64,000 nucleotides of DNA from Pseudodesulfovibrio sediminis (GTDB lineage Bacteria; Desulfobacterota; Desulfovibrionia; Desulfovibrionales; Desulfovibrionaceae), in the NCBI RefSeq assembly GCF_020886695.1, contig NZ_AP024485.1:3043001-3107000 (forward strand). The letters are read 5' to 3'. Below the pieces are notes generated by a model that was not told the DNA's origin, ran no database searches, and saw only the letters and a list, made by a program, of their open reading frames with translations. Of this stretch, positions 27,901-35,280 are shown piece after piece. Made by a program: the position numbers and the translations under genes. Positions within the stretch are counted from its first letter, which is position 1. Every line of letters begins with the position of its first letter.

Positions 27901-28242
27901 TTAGTGGCCGCAGCTGCAGCTGCCCGAGCCACAGGGCTCGATGGCAAAGTCGGAGCTGGTATCTTTCACGCCACCGATAGGTCTGTCGGAGGTAACGACA
28001 AAACCGTTGTAAGTCATGTCAATGGTGACGTTGCCGATCTCGGCCTGGAGGTCCTTGTCGATAAAGAAGGTGAATCCATCAGTCTCGAAGACTTCGTCTT
28101 TGTCCGTGGGTGTATCCACCGTAAGCGTGAGTTGCTTGCCCTTGCAGTCACACTCGTCCGGGTAGATGCGAATGGGCTGCGCCTCTTTGCCTGCGAAATG
28201 CATAAGGAGTTGCTTGGTTGCAGATTCTGTTGCTGTGATCAT
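27901..28242 (-). CDS. HesB/IscA-like iron-sulfur protein 3
   Basis: 113 residues from ATG 28242 (AGGAG upstream); the open frame extends to 28386 but without a ribosome site. It starts MITATESATKQLLMHFAGKE. The GGGGCAG loop is replaced by DECDCKGKQLTLTVD, which gives two Cys two residues apart. The tail ends CGSGSCSCGH. It is more diverged than genes 1 and 2 and closer to gene 4 (shared TDKDEVFE and GNVTIDMTY-type phrases). Confidence 0.85.
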   Translation of the reverse strand: MITATESATKQLLMHFAGKEAQPIRIYPDECDCKGKQLTLTVDTPTDKDEVFETDGFTFFIDKDLQAEIGNVTIDMTYNGFVVTSDRPIGGVKDTSSDFAIEPCGSGSCSCGH

Positions 28243-28414
28243 ATTCTTTTCTCCTGAAGGGGTTTGTTTCGCATGTATGTATAGACATATATTGTATCTT
28301 GTAAAGAGGCGGCCTATAAAAAGGCGTGGAGAAGGGCAATGCAACAGCAGGTGCGTGTGTACAAGTGCGTCACGGAGTGGCCGCATTCAGGAAAGATGCA
28401 GCGCTTGAGGATGT

Positions 28415-28463
28415 AAAAAAGCCCAGGTCCATCGCGTGGTTAACCACGCAAGGGCCTGGGCCT
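28415..28463 (-). terminator. terminator of HesB-like gene 4
   Basis: On the minus strand GGCCCAGGCCCTTGCGTGG...CCACGCGATGGACCTGGGC is followed by TTTTTT. It is the same hairpin design as after the sister genes. Confidence 0.8.
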
Positions 28464-28499
28464 TCTGATGCAATTGCAGCGAATAGCTGCTGTCGCCAA

Positions 28500-28847
28500 T
28501 TAGCAGTTGCAACCGCCGGAGCCTGCGGAACCACAGGAACTGGCAGAGGAGCAGCCGCAGCTTGCGCCTTCGCCGCCGCCAACGGGATTTTCGGACTCAA
28601 CGACAAAACCGTAGTAGGTCATGTCAACTTTGACATTGCCGGTTTGAGTCTGCAGTTCTTTGTCGATAAGGAAGGTGAATCCACCAGCCTCAAACACTTC
28701 GTCTTTGTCGGTAGGCTCATCCAGAGCCAGTGTCAGGCGAGGGCCTGATCAGCCGCCGGCTGCGAGATATACGCGCACCGGGGAGGTGTCTTTATCCTGA
28801 AAATAGCCTTCCAGTTGCTTCTGGGCAGCTTCGGTAACTTCAAACAT
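28500..28847 (-). CDS. HesB/IscA-like selenoprotein (in-frame UGA read as selenocysteine)
   Basis: Read from ATG 28847 (AGGAGG 8 nt upstream), the frame runs MFEVTEAAQKQLEGYF to codon 33, which is TGA (28749-28751). It then continues without a break as SGPRLTLALDEPTDKDEVFE to a tail ending GSGGCNC, 115 residues in all. In paralogues 1 and 2 the same position is the conserved Cys (GGGGCAGMQLTL; here AAGG-U-SGPRLTL). A 5-bp stem with loop UGGAU follows, its loop starting about 26 nt after UGA. HesB-like selenoproteins are known from selenoproteome surveys. If UGA is read as stop, only a 32-residue fragment or a false 65-residue downstream ORF is annotated. The alternative is a nonsense mutation. 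Confidence 0.82.
28714..28751 (-). promoter_or_regulatory. candidate bacterial SECIS element and UGA of the HesB-like gene
   Basis: The UGA is at 28749-28751. Hairpin GGCUC-UGGAU-GAGCC lies at 28728-28714 on the minus strand, with G as second loop base and the loop about 26 nt downstream of UGA. That fits the bacterial SECIS rule (apical loop roughly 16-37 nt away, G in the first two loop positions). A 6-bp stem UCAGGC/GCCUGA also starts right after the UGA. The Cys-encoding paralogue 2 does not keep the GGCUC/GAGCC pairing. Confidence 0.6.
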
Positions 28848-29017
28848 GGTATTAGTCCTCCTAATTGTGGTCGGGAAATGAAGAGGTAAGTTCAATAGTA
28901 GTAATTGTCAAATCGAAAAGTGCACATTCTCCTTTGCGGAAGTTGACCACCCCCCGTAGATGGGCTAATTTCCTAGGTTCCCTGAATCGCAAAAAAAAAG
29001 CCACGTGAGGCTCAATC

Positions 29018-29560
29018 ATGAAAGAATGCGGCACTATTTTGTCCGAAAAAGAGATGGACAGGACGCTTGAGCGTCTGGCCTTTGAAGTCTACGAACGTCA
29101 TGGTGACGATGAATCGCTCGCGATACTCGGCATCCAGCGGCGCGGCGCCGACCTGGCCGAGCGAGTGAAAATACTGCTCGATGAACGTCTTGGGCGCAAA
29201 GTCCCTCTGGGCAAGCTCGACATCAACCTGTACCGCGACGACTGGACCACCAATCTGGAGCTGACGCCGACCATCAGTTGTTCGGAGATCGGCTATGACG
29301 TGGAGGGCCGGTCCATCGTGCTGGTGGACGACGTGCTGTTTTCTGGTCGTACCATCCGGGCAGCGCTGGAGGCGATCCTCGACTATGGCCGCCCCAAGCG
29401 CGTAGAGCTGTTGGTGCTGGTGGATCGCGGGAACCGGGAGCTGCCTATTCAGGCCGATTATGTGGGCAAGAAGCTCAATACCATGGACAAAGAACATGTG
29501 AACGTGCTCGTGACCGAGCGCGATGGCGAAGACCGCGTTTGCCTTGTCAGGAGTGAATAG
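29018..29560 (+). CDS. pyrR: PyrR bifunctional pyrimidine regulator / uracil phosphoribosyltransferase
   Basis: 180 residues, a PyrR-type phosphoribosyltransferase with the PRPP loop VLVDDVLFSGRTIRAAL (about residues 105-121), an N-terminal LAILGIQRRGADLA region and VLVDRGNRELPI. In Gram-positives PyrR also binds pyr mRNA to control attenuation; outside them the enzyme or a transcription role is less certain. It is the first gene of a three-gene run (stop followed after 1 nt by the next GTG). No pyr biosynthetic gene is nearby. Confidence 0.9.
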   Translation: MKECGTILSEKEMDRTLERLAFEVYERHGDDESLAILGIQRRGADLAERVKILLDERLGRKVPLGKLDINLYRDDWTTNLELTPTISCSEIGYDVEGRSIVLVDDVLFSGRTIRAALEAILDYGRPKRVELLVLVDRGNRELPIQADYVGKKLNTMDKEHVNVLVTERDGEDRVCLVRSE

Positions 29561-29561
29561 G

Positions 29562-30098
29562 GTGTCCTACACTCGCATCGAACGAGACGAAGTTCCTTTG
29601 CCGTGCATCACGCTGGTGGGCATGGCTTCAGCCGGCAAGTCCACGCTGGGCAGCCTGCTGGCCGCCCGTCTGGGATGGGGGCAGCTCGACACTGACCGGT
29701 ATCTCGAATCCTACTACGCCCAACCGCTTCAGGGCATCATGGACGCCTATGGGCTGGAGCAGTTCCTGCGCATCGAGGAGCAGCTTGTCTCCGAATTGAA
29801 TCTGACGCGCACGGTCATTTCCACAGGCGGATCGGTTATTTATGGGCCAAAGGCCATGGAACAGCTCAAGAAGCTGGGATCGGTGGTCATGCTGGATATT
29901 GATGAGGCCACCTTTATCGAGCGCGTGGGCAGCGGTGAAAACCGTGGGCTGGCCATTGGCCCCGGCAAGACCATGGCCGAGCTTTACAACGAGAGACAGC
30001 CGCTGTACCGTGCCGCCGCTGACATTCTGGTCAGCACGGACAAGAACACGCCCGAAGAATGCGTGGACATCATCCTCAATCAAATAGATTTCATATGA
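29562..30098 (+). CDS. shikimate kinase-like P-loop kinase (possible homoserine kinase)
   Basis: 178 residues from GTG 29562, preferred over ATG 29523 because AGGAG precedes it and it follows the pyrR stop by 1 nt. Shikimate-kinase fold: Walker A GMASAGKSTLG, LDTDRYLE, STGGSVIY, and a lid region with an RQPLYRAAAD motif. In shikimate kinases the phrase is usually GGG and R-x-x-Y; here it reads GGSV, so substrate recognition may differ. From memory, a shikimate-kinase-like protein serves as the homoserine kinase in Desulfovibrio, so this is a candidate for that role. It overlaps the next start by ATGA. Confidence 0.75.
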   Translation: MSYTRIERDEVPLPCITLVGMASAGKSTLGSLLAARLGWGQLDTDRYLESYYAQPLQGIMDAYGLEQFLRIEEQLVSELNLTRTVISTGGSVIYGPKAMEQLKKLGSVVMLDIDEATFIERVGSGENRGLAIGPGKTMAELYNERQPLYRAAADILVSTDKNTPEECVDIILNQIDFI

Positions 30099-30697
30099 AA
30101 AAACTCACTCCCAAGGCGGCTTTCCGCAAGTTGGCCGCCATATACGACAAGATGGTCGACCGATATAATGAAGTGGCCGAACCCATCAACATGCAATGCG
30201 ACGGGTGTCATGACAACTGTTGTCTCTCCTTTTTCCAGCATCACACCTACATCGAGTGGGCGTATATGTGGGAGGGGTTGAATCAGCTCCCCGCGGACCA
30301 GTTGGAAGCGATCAAGGCCAAGGCCGAGGAGTATGTGACCCAGGGCCAACAGGCGTTGGCGCAGGGGCAGCGGCCGCACATCATGTGCCCGCTCAACATC
30401 GACGAGAAGCAGGGCATCTGTGGTCTGTACAAGCACCGGCTCATGATCTGCCGCATGCACGGAGTTCCCAACAAGCTGGTCAAGCCCACGGGGCAGGAGA
30501 TCAACTTTCCCGGCTGCTATCGGTGTCAGGAACTGACCGCAGGGCTGGACGTCATCCCCACTGTGGACCGCACGCCCATGTACAAGGATCTGGTCATGCT
30601 CGAAATGCAGTTTGTGGGCAATAATCTGCGCCAGATGCCCAAGGTCGATCATACCATCGCGGAGATGATCGTGTTGGGACCGCCGAGGTTGCGGTAA
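30095..30697 (+). CDS. cysteine-cluster (YkgJ-like) protein
   Basis: 200 residues. Cys-rich motifs are typical of the YkgJ/zinc- or iron-chelating family: CDGCHDNCC near 35, CPLNIDEKQGICGLYKHRLMIC region, and CYRCQ. The ATG overlaps the previous stop (ATGA), so it is translationally coupled to the kinase gene. No catalytic function is known for the family; metal binding is an inference from the Cys pattern. A terminator follows. Confidence 0.8.
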   Translation: MKKLTPKAAFRKLAAIYDKMVDRYNEVAEPINMQCDGCHDNCCLSFFQHHTYIEWAYMWEGLNQLPADQLEAIKAKAEEYVTQGQQALAQGQRPHIMCPLNIDEKQGICGLYKHRLMICRMHGVPNKLVKPTGQEINFPGCYRCQELTAGLDVIPTVDRTPMYKDLVMLEMQFVGNNLRQMPKVDHTIAEMIVLGPPRLR

Positions 30698-30728
30698 ACA
30701 CATCCCTCTGGCCGAGTTGTGAAAATAC

Positions 30729-30766
30729 AAACGGACGTTCCCTTTAACAGAGAGCGTCCGTTTTGA
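30729..30766 (+). terminator. terminator of the pyrR group
   Basis: A stem AAACGGACG / CGTCCGTTT with a 17-nt interior is followed by TTTTGATTT. Confidence 0.75.
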
Positions 30767-30841
30767 TTTGTATGGCCGGTTGATGGTGCCGAGGGGCGGT
30801 TCAGTCTGGATTGTTTCCTGTCAGGGGTGTACTGGTGAGGC

Positions 30842-31096
30842 ATGAAAAAATATTCCACATCCATCCTTGCCCTGGTCCTGTTGGCGGGAGCGATTATGCT
30901 GGCGGGGAGTTTCCCGTCCCGGTTGGCGTGTGAGGCCCAGGCCGCTTCAAGCGTTTACCATGGAAACAGGAATTCCCACATCTTTCATCAGCCCGCTTGC
31001 AGGTACTTCAACTGCAAGAACTGCACGGTGGTCTTTTCCTCGCGAGAGCAGGCGCTGAATGCCGGGTTCCGGCCCTGTAAGATCTGCAAGCCGTAG
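30842..31096 (+). CDS. small exported Ada-type zinc-finger-like protein
   Basis: 84 residues with an N-terminal signal (hydrophobic ALVLLAGAIMLAGSF, predicted cleavage after AQA). The mature part reads HGNRNSHIFHQPACRYFNC, then NCTVVFSSREQAL and RPCKICKP. This is the pattern of the metal-binding knuckle found in the Ada N-terminus and in small secreted nuclease-associated proteins (H...C...C...C..C). It probably binds zinc in the periplasm or outside. It converges with the gene at 31102. Confidence 0.65.
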   Translation: MKKYSTSILALVLLAGAIMLAGSFPSRLACEAQAASSVYHGNRNSHIFHQPACRYFNCKNCTVVFSSREQALNAGFRPCKICKP

Positions 31097-31101
31097 CCAG
31101 G

Positions 31102-31458
31102 TCAGACCGTCTTTGAGAGACCGGCCTTGGCAAAGGTGAATTGTCCGGCCTGAAGGAGCGCGATCTCGTTCTCCTTGGTTGCAATCTGGCGGTACTTCTC
31201 TTCGTCGGGCAGGGCGGAATTCCAGACCTCGGCTATCTCGCCGCGGACCACATTGATGCGCTGCTCTATCTGCTCAAGGGAAAAAGAGCCGTTCCTGATA
31301 GGCTCGATGGCCGCTTCCTCGAATGCGGTAATGGCCTCGTCCGACAGTTCTATCATGTCGCCGAGAATCTTATCCGCCTGCTCATGCGCCAACTCATTGA
31401 GGTGCATCTCAAAGCTGTATTCGCCCGTAACAAGGGTCTGATCCATTTCTATATACAT
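31102..31458 (-). CDS. hypothetical acidic helical protein
   Basis: 118 residues, no signal or membrane segment, mostly amphipathic helices rich in Glu (LAHEQADKILGDMIEL, EQIEQRINVVRGEIAEV). I do not recognise a family. The stop lies 5 nt from the convergent stop of the preceding gene, and it has its own upstream region facing the methyltransferase gene. Coding is supported by an uninterrupted frame with normal composition. An AGG-rich ribosome site before the ATG is reasonable. Confidence 0.6.
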   Translation of the reverse strand: MYIEMDQTLVTGEYSFEMHLNELAHEQADKILGDMIELSDEAITAFEEAAIEPIRNGSFSLEQIEQRINVVRGEIAEVWNSALPDEEKYRQIATKENEIALLQAGQFTFAKAGLSKTV

Positions 31459-31635
31459 GAACCCTCCGTGGTTCGTGTGCAGAAATCATATCGACCAGTG
31501 TGTGGAATTTCTAAAGGGTCTTGAGTTGTGGAGGGTGTTTTTGTATACCTCACGGCATGTGCTCCTGAACAGATCATATGGACTTCGGTTGTGTGTTGAT
31601 GAAAAACACCCTCTAACCATGTCATGGAGCATGTA

Positions 31636-32478
31636 ATGAAAAATAGAATATACGATATAGTCGGCGTGACACCTGAAGCCGACTCCTTGTGGCAGGGTGA
31701 GCACAAGATCCCATGGAATGACCCTGCCTTCAGTGCACGAATTCTTGCGGAGCACCTCTCCCAGGAACACCATCTTGCCAGTCGAAAAAGAACGTTCATC
31801 GAAGCCCAGGCTTCGTGGATACGTTCCCGATTCTTGAACAGCGGGCCTGCCGCTATTCTCGACCTTGGCTGCGGGCCGGGGTTGTATTCCCGTCTGCTGG
31901 CCGATCAGCGACATCAGTATCTCGGCATTGATTTCAGCCCTGCATCCATCGAGTATGCGACTCAGGAATACGGCACGTCCGATCAGTGCGTGTTTCGACT
32001 TGGGAATGTGGTCGAGACTGATTTCGGCGGGCCTTTCGATGTGATCATGATGGTGTACGGTGAGTTGAACGTGTTTGCGCCCAGCCAGTGTCGGCAAATT
32101 TTGGCCAAGGCCCATGCTGCGTTGGCTCTCGGTGGAACATTGCTGATCGAACACCAATGCCTGCACGCGGTCAAAGGCGTCGGCGAGGCTCCCAATTCCT
32201 GGACCCGGGCCGAATCCGGCGGACTCTTTGCTGATGAGCCGTATGTCTGTCTCACGGAAAATCACTGGTTTGAAGAGGAGGCTGTTGCTCTGCAATGCTT
32301 CCATGTGCTGACATCCGGTCAGGACAAGCCTGTCAGCTACCGTTCAACGACAAAGGCGTGGAGTGACGAGGAAATGACTGCGTTGTTGATTGAATCGGGT
32401 TTCAGTGAAGTGCGCCATCACAGGGATTGGCCTGTGCCGGATGATGGTCTGGCGCTTGTGTCTGCGGTTAAAGAATAA
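31636..32478 (+). CDS. SAM-dependent class I methyltransferase
   Basis: 280 residues. The SAM-binding motif I is ILDLGCGPGLYSRLLA (about 76-91), followed by LGIDFSPASIEYA and VIMMVYGELNVF. Start at ATG 31636, preceded by GGAG; ATG 31624 is possible. No partner gene indicates the substrate: upstream and downstream genes point the other way. A terminator follows after 5 nt. Confidence 0.82.
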   Translation: MKNRIYDIVGVTPEADSLWQGEHKIPWNDPAFSARILAEHLSQEHHLASRKRTFIEAQASWIRSRFLNSGPAAILDLGCGPGLYSRLLADQRHQYLGIDFSPASIEYATQEYGTSDQCVFRLGNVVETDFGGPFDVIMMVYGELNVFAPSQCRQILAKAHAALALGGTLLIEHQCLHAVKGVGEAPNSWTRAESGGLFADEPYVCLTENHWFEEEAVALQCFHVLTSGQDKPVSYRSTTKAWSDEEMTALLIESGFSEVRHHRDWPVPDDGLALVSAVKE

Positions 32479-32483
32479 AAGAG

Positions 32484-32515
32484 AGGCCTCCGGGATAGTT
32501 TTCGGAGGCCTTTTC
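32484..32515. terminator. bidirectional terminator between methyltransferase and WcbI-like genes
   Basis: A 9-bp stem AGGCCTCCG / CGGAGGCCT is followed by TTTT, with an A run on the other side (AATAAAAGAG). It lies between two converging genes. Confidence 0.8.
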
Positions 32516-32523
32516 AGTTGCGA

Positions 32524-33357
32524 TCAGATTTCGATATAATCGCCCTGCAGGAAGCCGATGAAGTCCGAGATCCCGGCCCTGCGCGCAAAGACATAACTCG
32601 ACACCCATCGGGCGAAGTTCATCTTTCGGCCATATATGGTGTAAAGACGATCCGTTTCGACAAAATCCCAGCCAAAGAACTCGGCGACCTTGGGGTTGAT
32701 GGGCTGATCGAATTCGGCAAATGGTTCCGGCAGCGCATCGAATACAGAGGGTGCCGGCGGCGTGAATCCCAGCGCCTCCAGAATGCCTGTTGCAACATGG
32801 TTCATGAGCAGTGATCCGGGATGGTTGACGGTATGAAAAAGCTGTGTTTCCCGGTAGTTTTTCGTGATGACATCCAGATATTTGATAGGGGTGTGTGTCT
32901 CCCGTTCCCGTTCGGTCGCGATGGTTTCGGTCACCAGTGAGAGCAGGTCGAACCGGGTGGAAACATCCGTGTGCATGTACAGCAGGATGACCTCTTCCAC
33001 CGGTAGGGCTGTTTCGATGAGCTCGTCAAGGAGCACACAGCGGTAATCAAATCCGGGTTCGTTTGACCATGTGGGCCAGTAGCCTTTGAAGAACATGTTC
33101 GGGATGCACAGGCTGCGTGTGGATTGCGGTAGATTGGCGAGCAAGGCGTCAGACGCCAGTTCGCCCCATTTATCCCCGAGGTGCTGGTAGAGAAACAGCG
33201 AGCAGTTGTTCAGCGCATAGTCTGGCACCGGTTCGTGAACATAGTTCGTATAGAGCAGACATTCGTACCGGGCATGGAATTCCGGACACGCCGTGAGTCG
33301 CTCCAGGAGCGGTTCGCCCTGGCAGTTGGCGTGTACGATGCAAAGTTCTTTTTCCAT
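32524..33357 (-). CDS. WcbI-like polysaccharide biosynthesis protein
   Basis: 277 residues from ATG 33357; the open frame extends to 33594 but overlaps cobT. The N-terminus LCIVHANCQGEPLLERL carries the N-C-Q motif typical of the WcbI family of capsule-related putative acetyltransferases. A C-terminal part is rich in aromatic residues. No capsule gene is nearby. A second, longer protein with the same N-C-Q start lies at 60508. Confidence 0.65.
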   Translation of the reverse strand: MEKELCIVHANCQGEPLLERLTACPEFHARYECLLYTNYVHEPVPDYALNNCSLFLYQHLGDKWGELASDALLANLPQSTRSLCIPNMFFKGYWPTWSNEPGFDYRCVLLDELIETALPVEEVILLYMHTDVSTRFDLLSLVTETIATERERETHTPIKYLDVITKNYRETQLFHTVNHPGSLLMNHVATGILEALGFTPPAPSVFDALPEPFAEFDQPINPKVAEFFGWDFVETDRLYTIYGRKMNFARWVSSYVFARRAGISDFIGFLQGDYIEI

Positions 33358-33499
33358 GACATCCCGTGTGTGAAAGGAGCGTGTGCAGCACTTCGGATAG
33401 CACGTATCAAAATGGCCTTCAATGCCCGGCGGTTGTTTACAGAAATCAGGCGACCGTGTATCTCTCCGAAACCGATAAACACACTGAGGAACTACTGAT

Positions 33500-34567
33500 A
33501 TGAAGAATGATTTTGAAGCTGTTGTGGCCGCCATCGCGCCTGTTGACCAGACCTTGTCCAAAGCGGGACAGGCCCATCTCGATGATCTGACCAAACCCCA
33601 GGGAAGCCTTGGGCGTCTGGAGGATCTGGCCCTGCAGATGTATCTTGTTCAGGAGGGCGGTCCGCTCTCTTCGGACCCCATGCGTATTTACACCGTGGCC
33701 GGGGATCACGGCGTCAATGCCGAGGGCGTCAGTGTGTACCCGCAGGAAGTCACCCGGCAGATGGTACTTAATTTTCTGAACGGCGGTGCGGGGATCAACG
33801 TGCTGGCGGAAACCGTGGGCGCACAGCTCTATGTGGTCGATGCCGGTTGCTGTGGCTCCACCTTTGACGAACATCCCAGCCTTATTCAGGCCAAGGTCGC
33901 CCCTGGTACGGCCAATCTTGCCGTGGGTCCGGCCATGACGCAGGAGCAGTGCCTGCAAGCGCTCATGCTCGGTGTCTCCCTGGCGGACAGGGCGCATGCG
34001 GACGGCGTCAAAGTGCTTGGCACAGGCGAAATGGGCATATCCAACACCACCCCGTCCACGGCACTGTATTGTGCCTACCTTGGCTTGAAGCCGGAAGCCA
34101 TGACAGGGCTGGGTACCGGTCTGGATGCGGATGGCGTGTCAGCCAAGGCCAAAGTCATTTACAAAGGGCTTGAGGCCAACAAGGCAGTGGTCGAATCCGG
34201 GGATGCTCTCGATATCCTGACCGCGCTCGGTGGTCTTGAAATAGCTGCTTTGGCGGGCTTGATCCTGGGTGGTGCCAAAAATCGCCAGCTTATCTGTGTT
34301 GATGGATTCATTTCTACCGCGGCCTACCTCGCCGCCTGGAAGCTCTGTCCGGCAGTCAAGGAGTACTGCATCATCAGCCACTCCTCTGCCGAGGGCGGGC
34401 ATGTGAGCGCGGTCAAGGCCATGGGGCTGAACCCCTACCTTGATCTCGGGTTCCGGCTTGGGGAAGGCACCGGTGCCGCCTGTGCCATGTTCCTGGTCAG
34501 GAGTGCCGTAAACATGTTCAATAATATGGCTACATTTTCGGATGCAGGCGTGTCCGAAGCCGAATAG
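33500..34567 (+). CDS. cobT: nicotinate-nucleotide-dimethylbenzimidazole phosphoribosyltransferase
   Basis: 355 residues, the usual CobT length. Family sequence includes LTKPQGSLGRLEDLALQ, VAGDHGVNAEGVS, GAGINVLA, GEMGISNTTPSTAL and EGTGAACAM with the catalytic Glu near the C-terminus. CobT makes alpha-ribazole phosphate from a lower-ligand base, so this cell assembles the nucleotide loop of cobamides, together with the cobD-cobQ fusion at 11049. It is monocistronic and ends at a bidirectional terminator. Confidence 0.95.
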   Translation: MKNDFEAVVAAIAPVDQTLSKAGQAHLDDLTKPQGSLGRLEDLALQMYLVQEGGPLSSDPMRIYTVAGDHGVNAEGVSVYPQEVTRQMVLNFLNGGAGINVLAETVGAQLYVVDAGCCGSTFDEHPSLIQAKVAPGTANLAVGPAMTQEQCLQALMLGVSLADRAHADGVKVLGTGEMGISNTTPSTALYCAYLGLKPEAMTGLGTGLDADGVSAKAKVIYKGLEANKAVVESGDALDILTALGGLEIAALAGLILGGAKNRQLICVDGFISTAAYLAAWKLCPAVKEYCIISHSSAEGGHVSAVKAMGLNPYLDLGFRLGEGTGAACAMFLVRSAVNMFNNMATFSDAGVSEAE

Positions 34568-34620
34568 ACGAAGGTGGTGCCGATCCGCGTTGTCTCGCCG
34601 ATCGGCATGCACGAAGCGCA

Positions 34621-34664
34621 AAAAAAATAGGCTGGTCAGTTTACTGACCAGCCTATTTTTTTTG
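34621..34664. terminator. bidirectional terminator between cobT and the hemC group
   Basis: A 13-bp perfect stem (AATAGGCTGGTCAG / CTGACCAGCCTATT) with loop TTTA has a T tract on one side and an A tract on the other. Confidence 0.92.
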
Positions 34665-34680
34665 CGTGCCATGCACGCGC

Positions 34681-34878
34681 CTAAGCATCACCAAGGTCTC
34701 CAGTGACAGCCTGGATGACATCGCCCTTGGCGTTATAGGTTCCGGTGGCTTCGACCTTGACGAGCTCGCGGGCCATTTCCGGATTTTCCAGAACCTCACG
34801 CTGCAGCCGAACCTTGCGGATGTTCTTGATGCTTTCCGCTTGGTTTGTTCCTTGAACTTCAAATCCAGCAACTTCCAT
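34681..34878 (-). CDS. small conserved-looking protein of unknown function
   Basis: 65 residues from ATG 34878, chosen because a near-perfect AAAGGAGGTAAGG ribosome site precedes it. The frame is open upstream to 35034, but that part overlaps the previous gene's end. The protein is soluble, with a basic stretch IKNIRKVRLQREVL and an acidic C-terminus. I recognise no family. It lies downstream of hemC and the helix-hairpin-helix gene on the same strand and ends before the shared terminator. The very strong ribosome site suggests high expression. Confidence 0.7.
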   Translation of the reverse strand: MEVAGFEVQGTNQAESIKNIRKVRLQREVLENPEMARELVKVEATGTYNAKGDVIQAVTGDLGDA

Positions 34879-35012
34879 AATCCTTACCTCCTTTAAAGGG
34901 GTATTGAGTATTGTTCCTGCTGTTTTTATCGGCTTGTATTCAGAAATCTTTAGGGGGAGCGATACATCGCGGGAATTCCGGTCCCCTGCAAGACGCACCT
35001 TCTTAACCTTTC

Positions 35013-35273
35013 TTAATCTTTCCATGTCCACCACTTGAGCTTTTCCGGTTCATGATTTTCAGTTGAAGCGAAATAGACGGCACAGCGAAATACGTAGAGC
35101 ACGCACCGGTCAATGTGCGTTCCGGCCTGATCCATGAGCTGTTGATACATGGCCTCGGGGTTTTCCCCGACCAGCTCGGGCACGGAAGTGTACCCGAGAC
35201 TGAGCAGGTCTCTGGACAGGCTCGGTCCCACTCCGGGGATCACCTGGAGACGTTTCAGAGCAGCGCTGTCCAT
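35013..35273 (-). CDS. helix-hairpin-helix protein, Cdd1-like
   Basis: 86 residues from ATG 35273 (AAGGA upstream), beginning 7 nt after the hemC stop. A helix-hairpin-helix motif IPGVGPSLSRDLLSLGY is followed by VPELVGENPEAMYQQL and a Cys/Trp-containing C-terminus (DRCVLYVFRCAVYF). This matches the small Cdd1/pathogenicity-locus family, whose function is unknown. A non-specific DNA contact is possible from the HhH. It is co-transcribed with hemC. Confidence 0.72.
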   Translation of the reverse strand: MDSAALKRLQVIPGVGPSLSRDLLSLGYTSVPELVGENPEAMYQQLMDQAGTHIDRCVLYVFRCAVYFASTENHEPEKLKWWTWKD

Positions 35274-35280
35274 CCGGTCC

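Noticed and set aside
28500-28697. A 65-residue ORF starting MFEAGGFTFLIDKELQ as a separate gene
   Set aside because: It is the part after the in-frame UGA of the HesB-like gene. Alignment with the paralogues continues without a break upstream of it, and no ribosome site precedes its ATG.
34879-35034. N-terminal extension of the 65-residue protein to 117 residues
   Set aside because: The very strong ribosome site lies directly before ATG 34878, and the extension overlaps the end of the helix-hairpin-helix gene.
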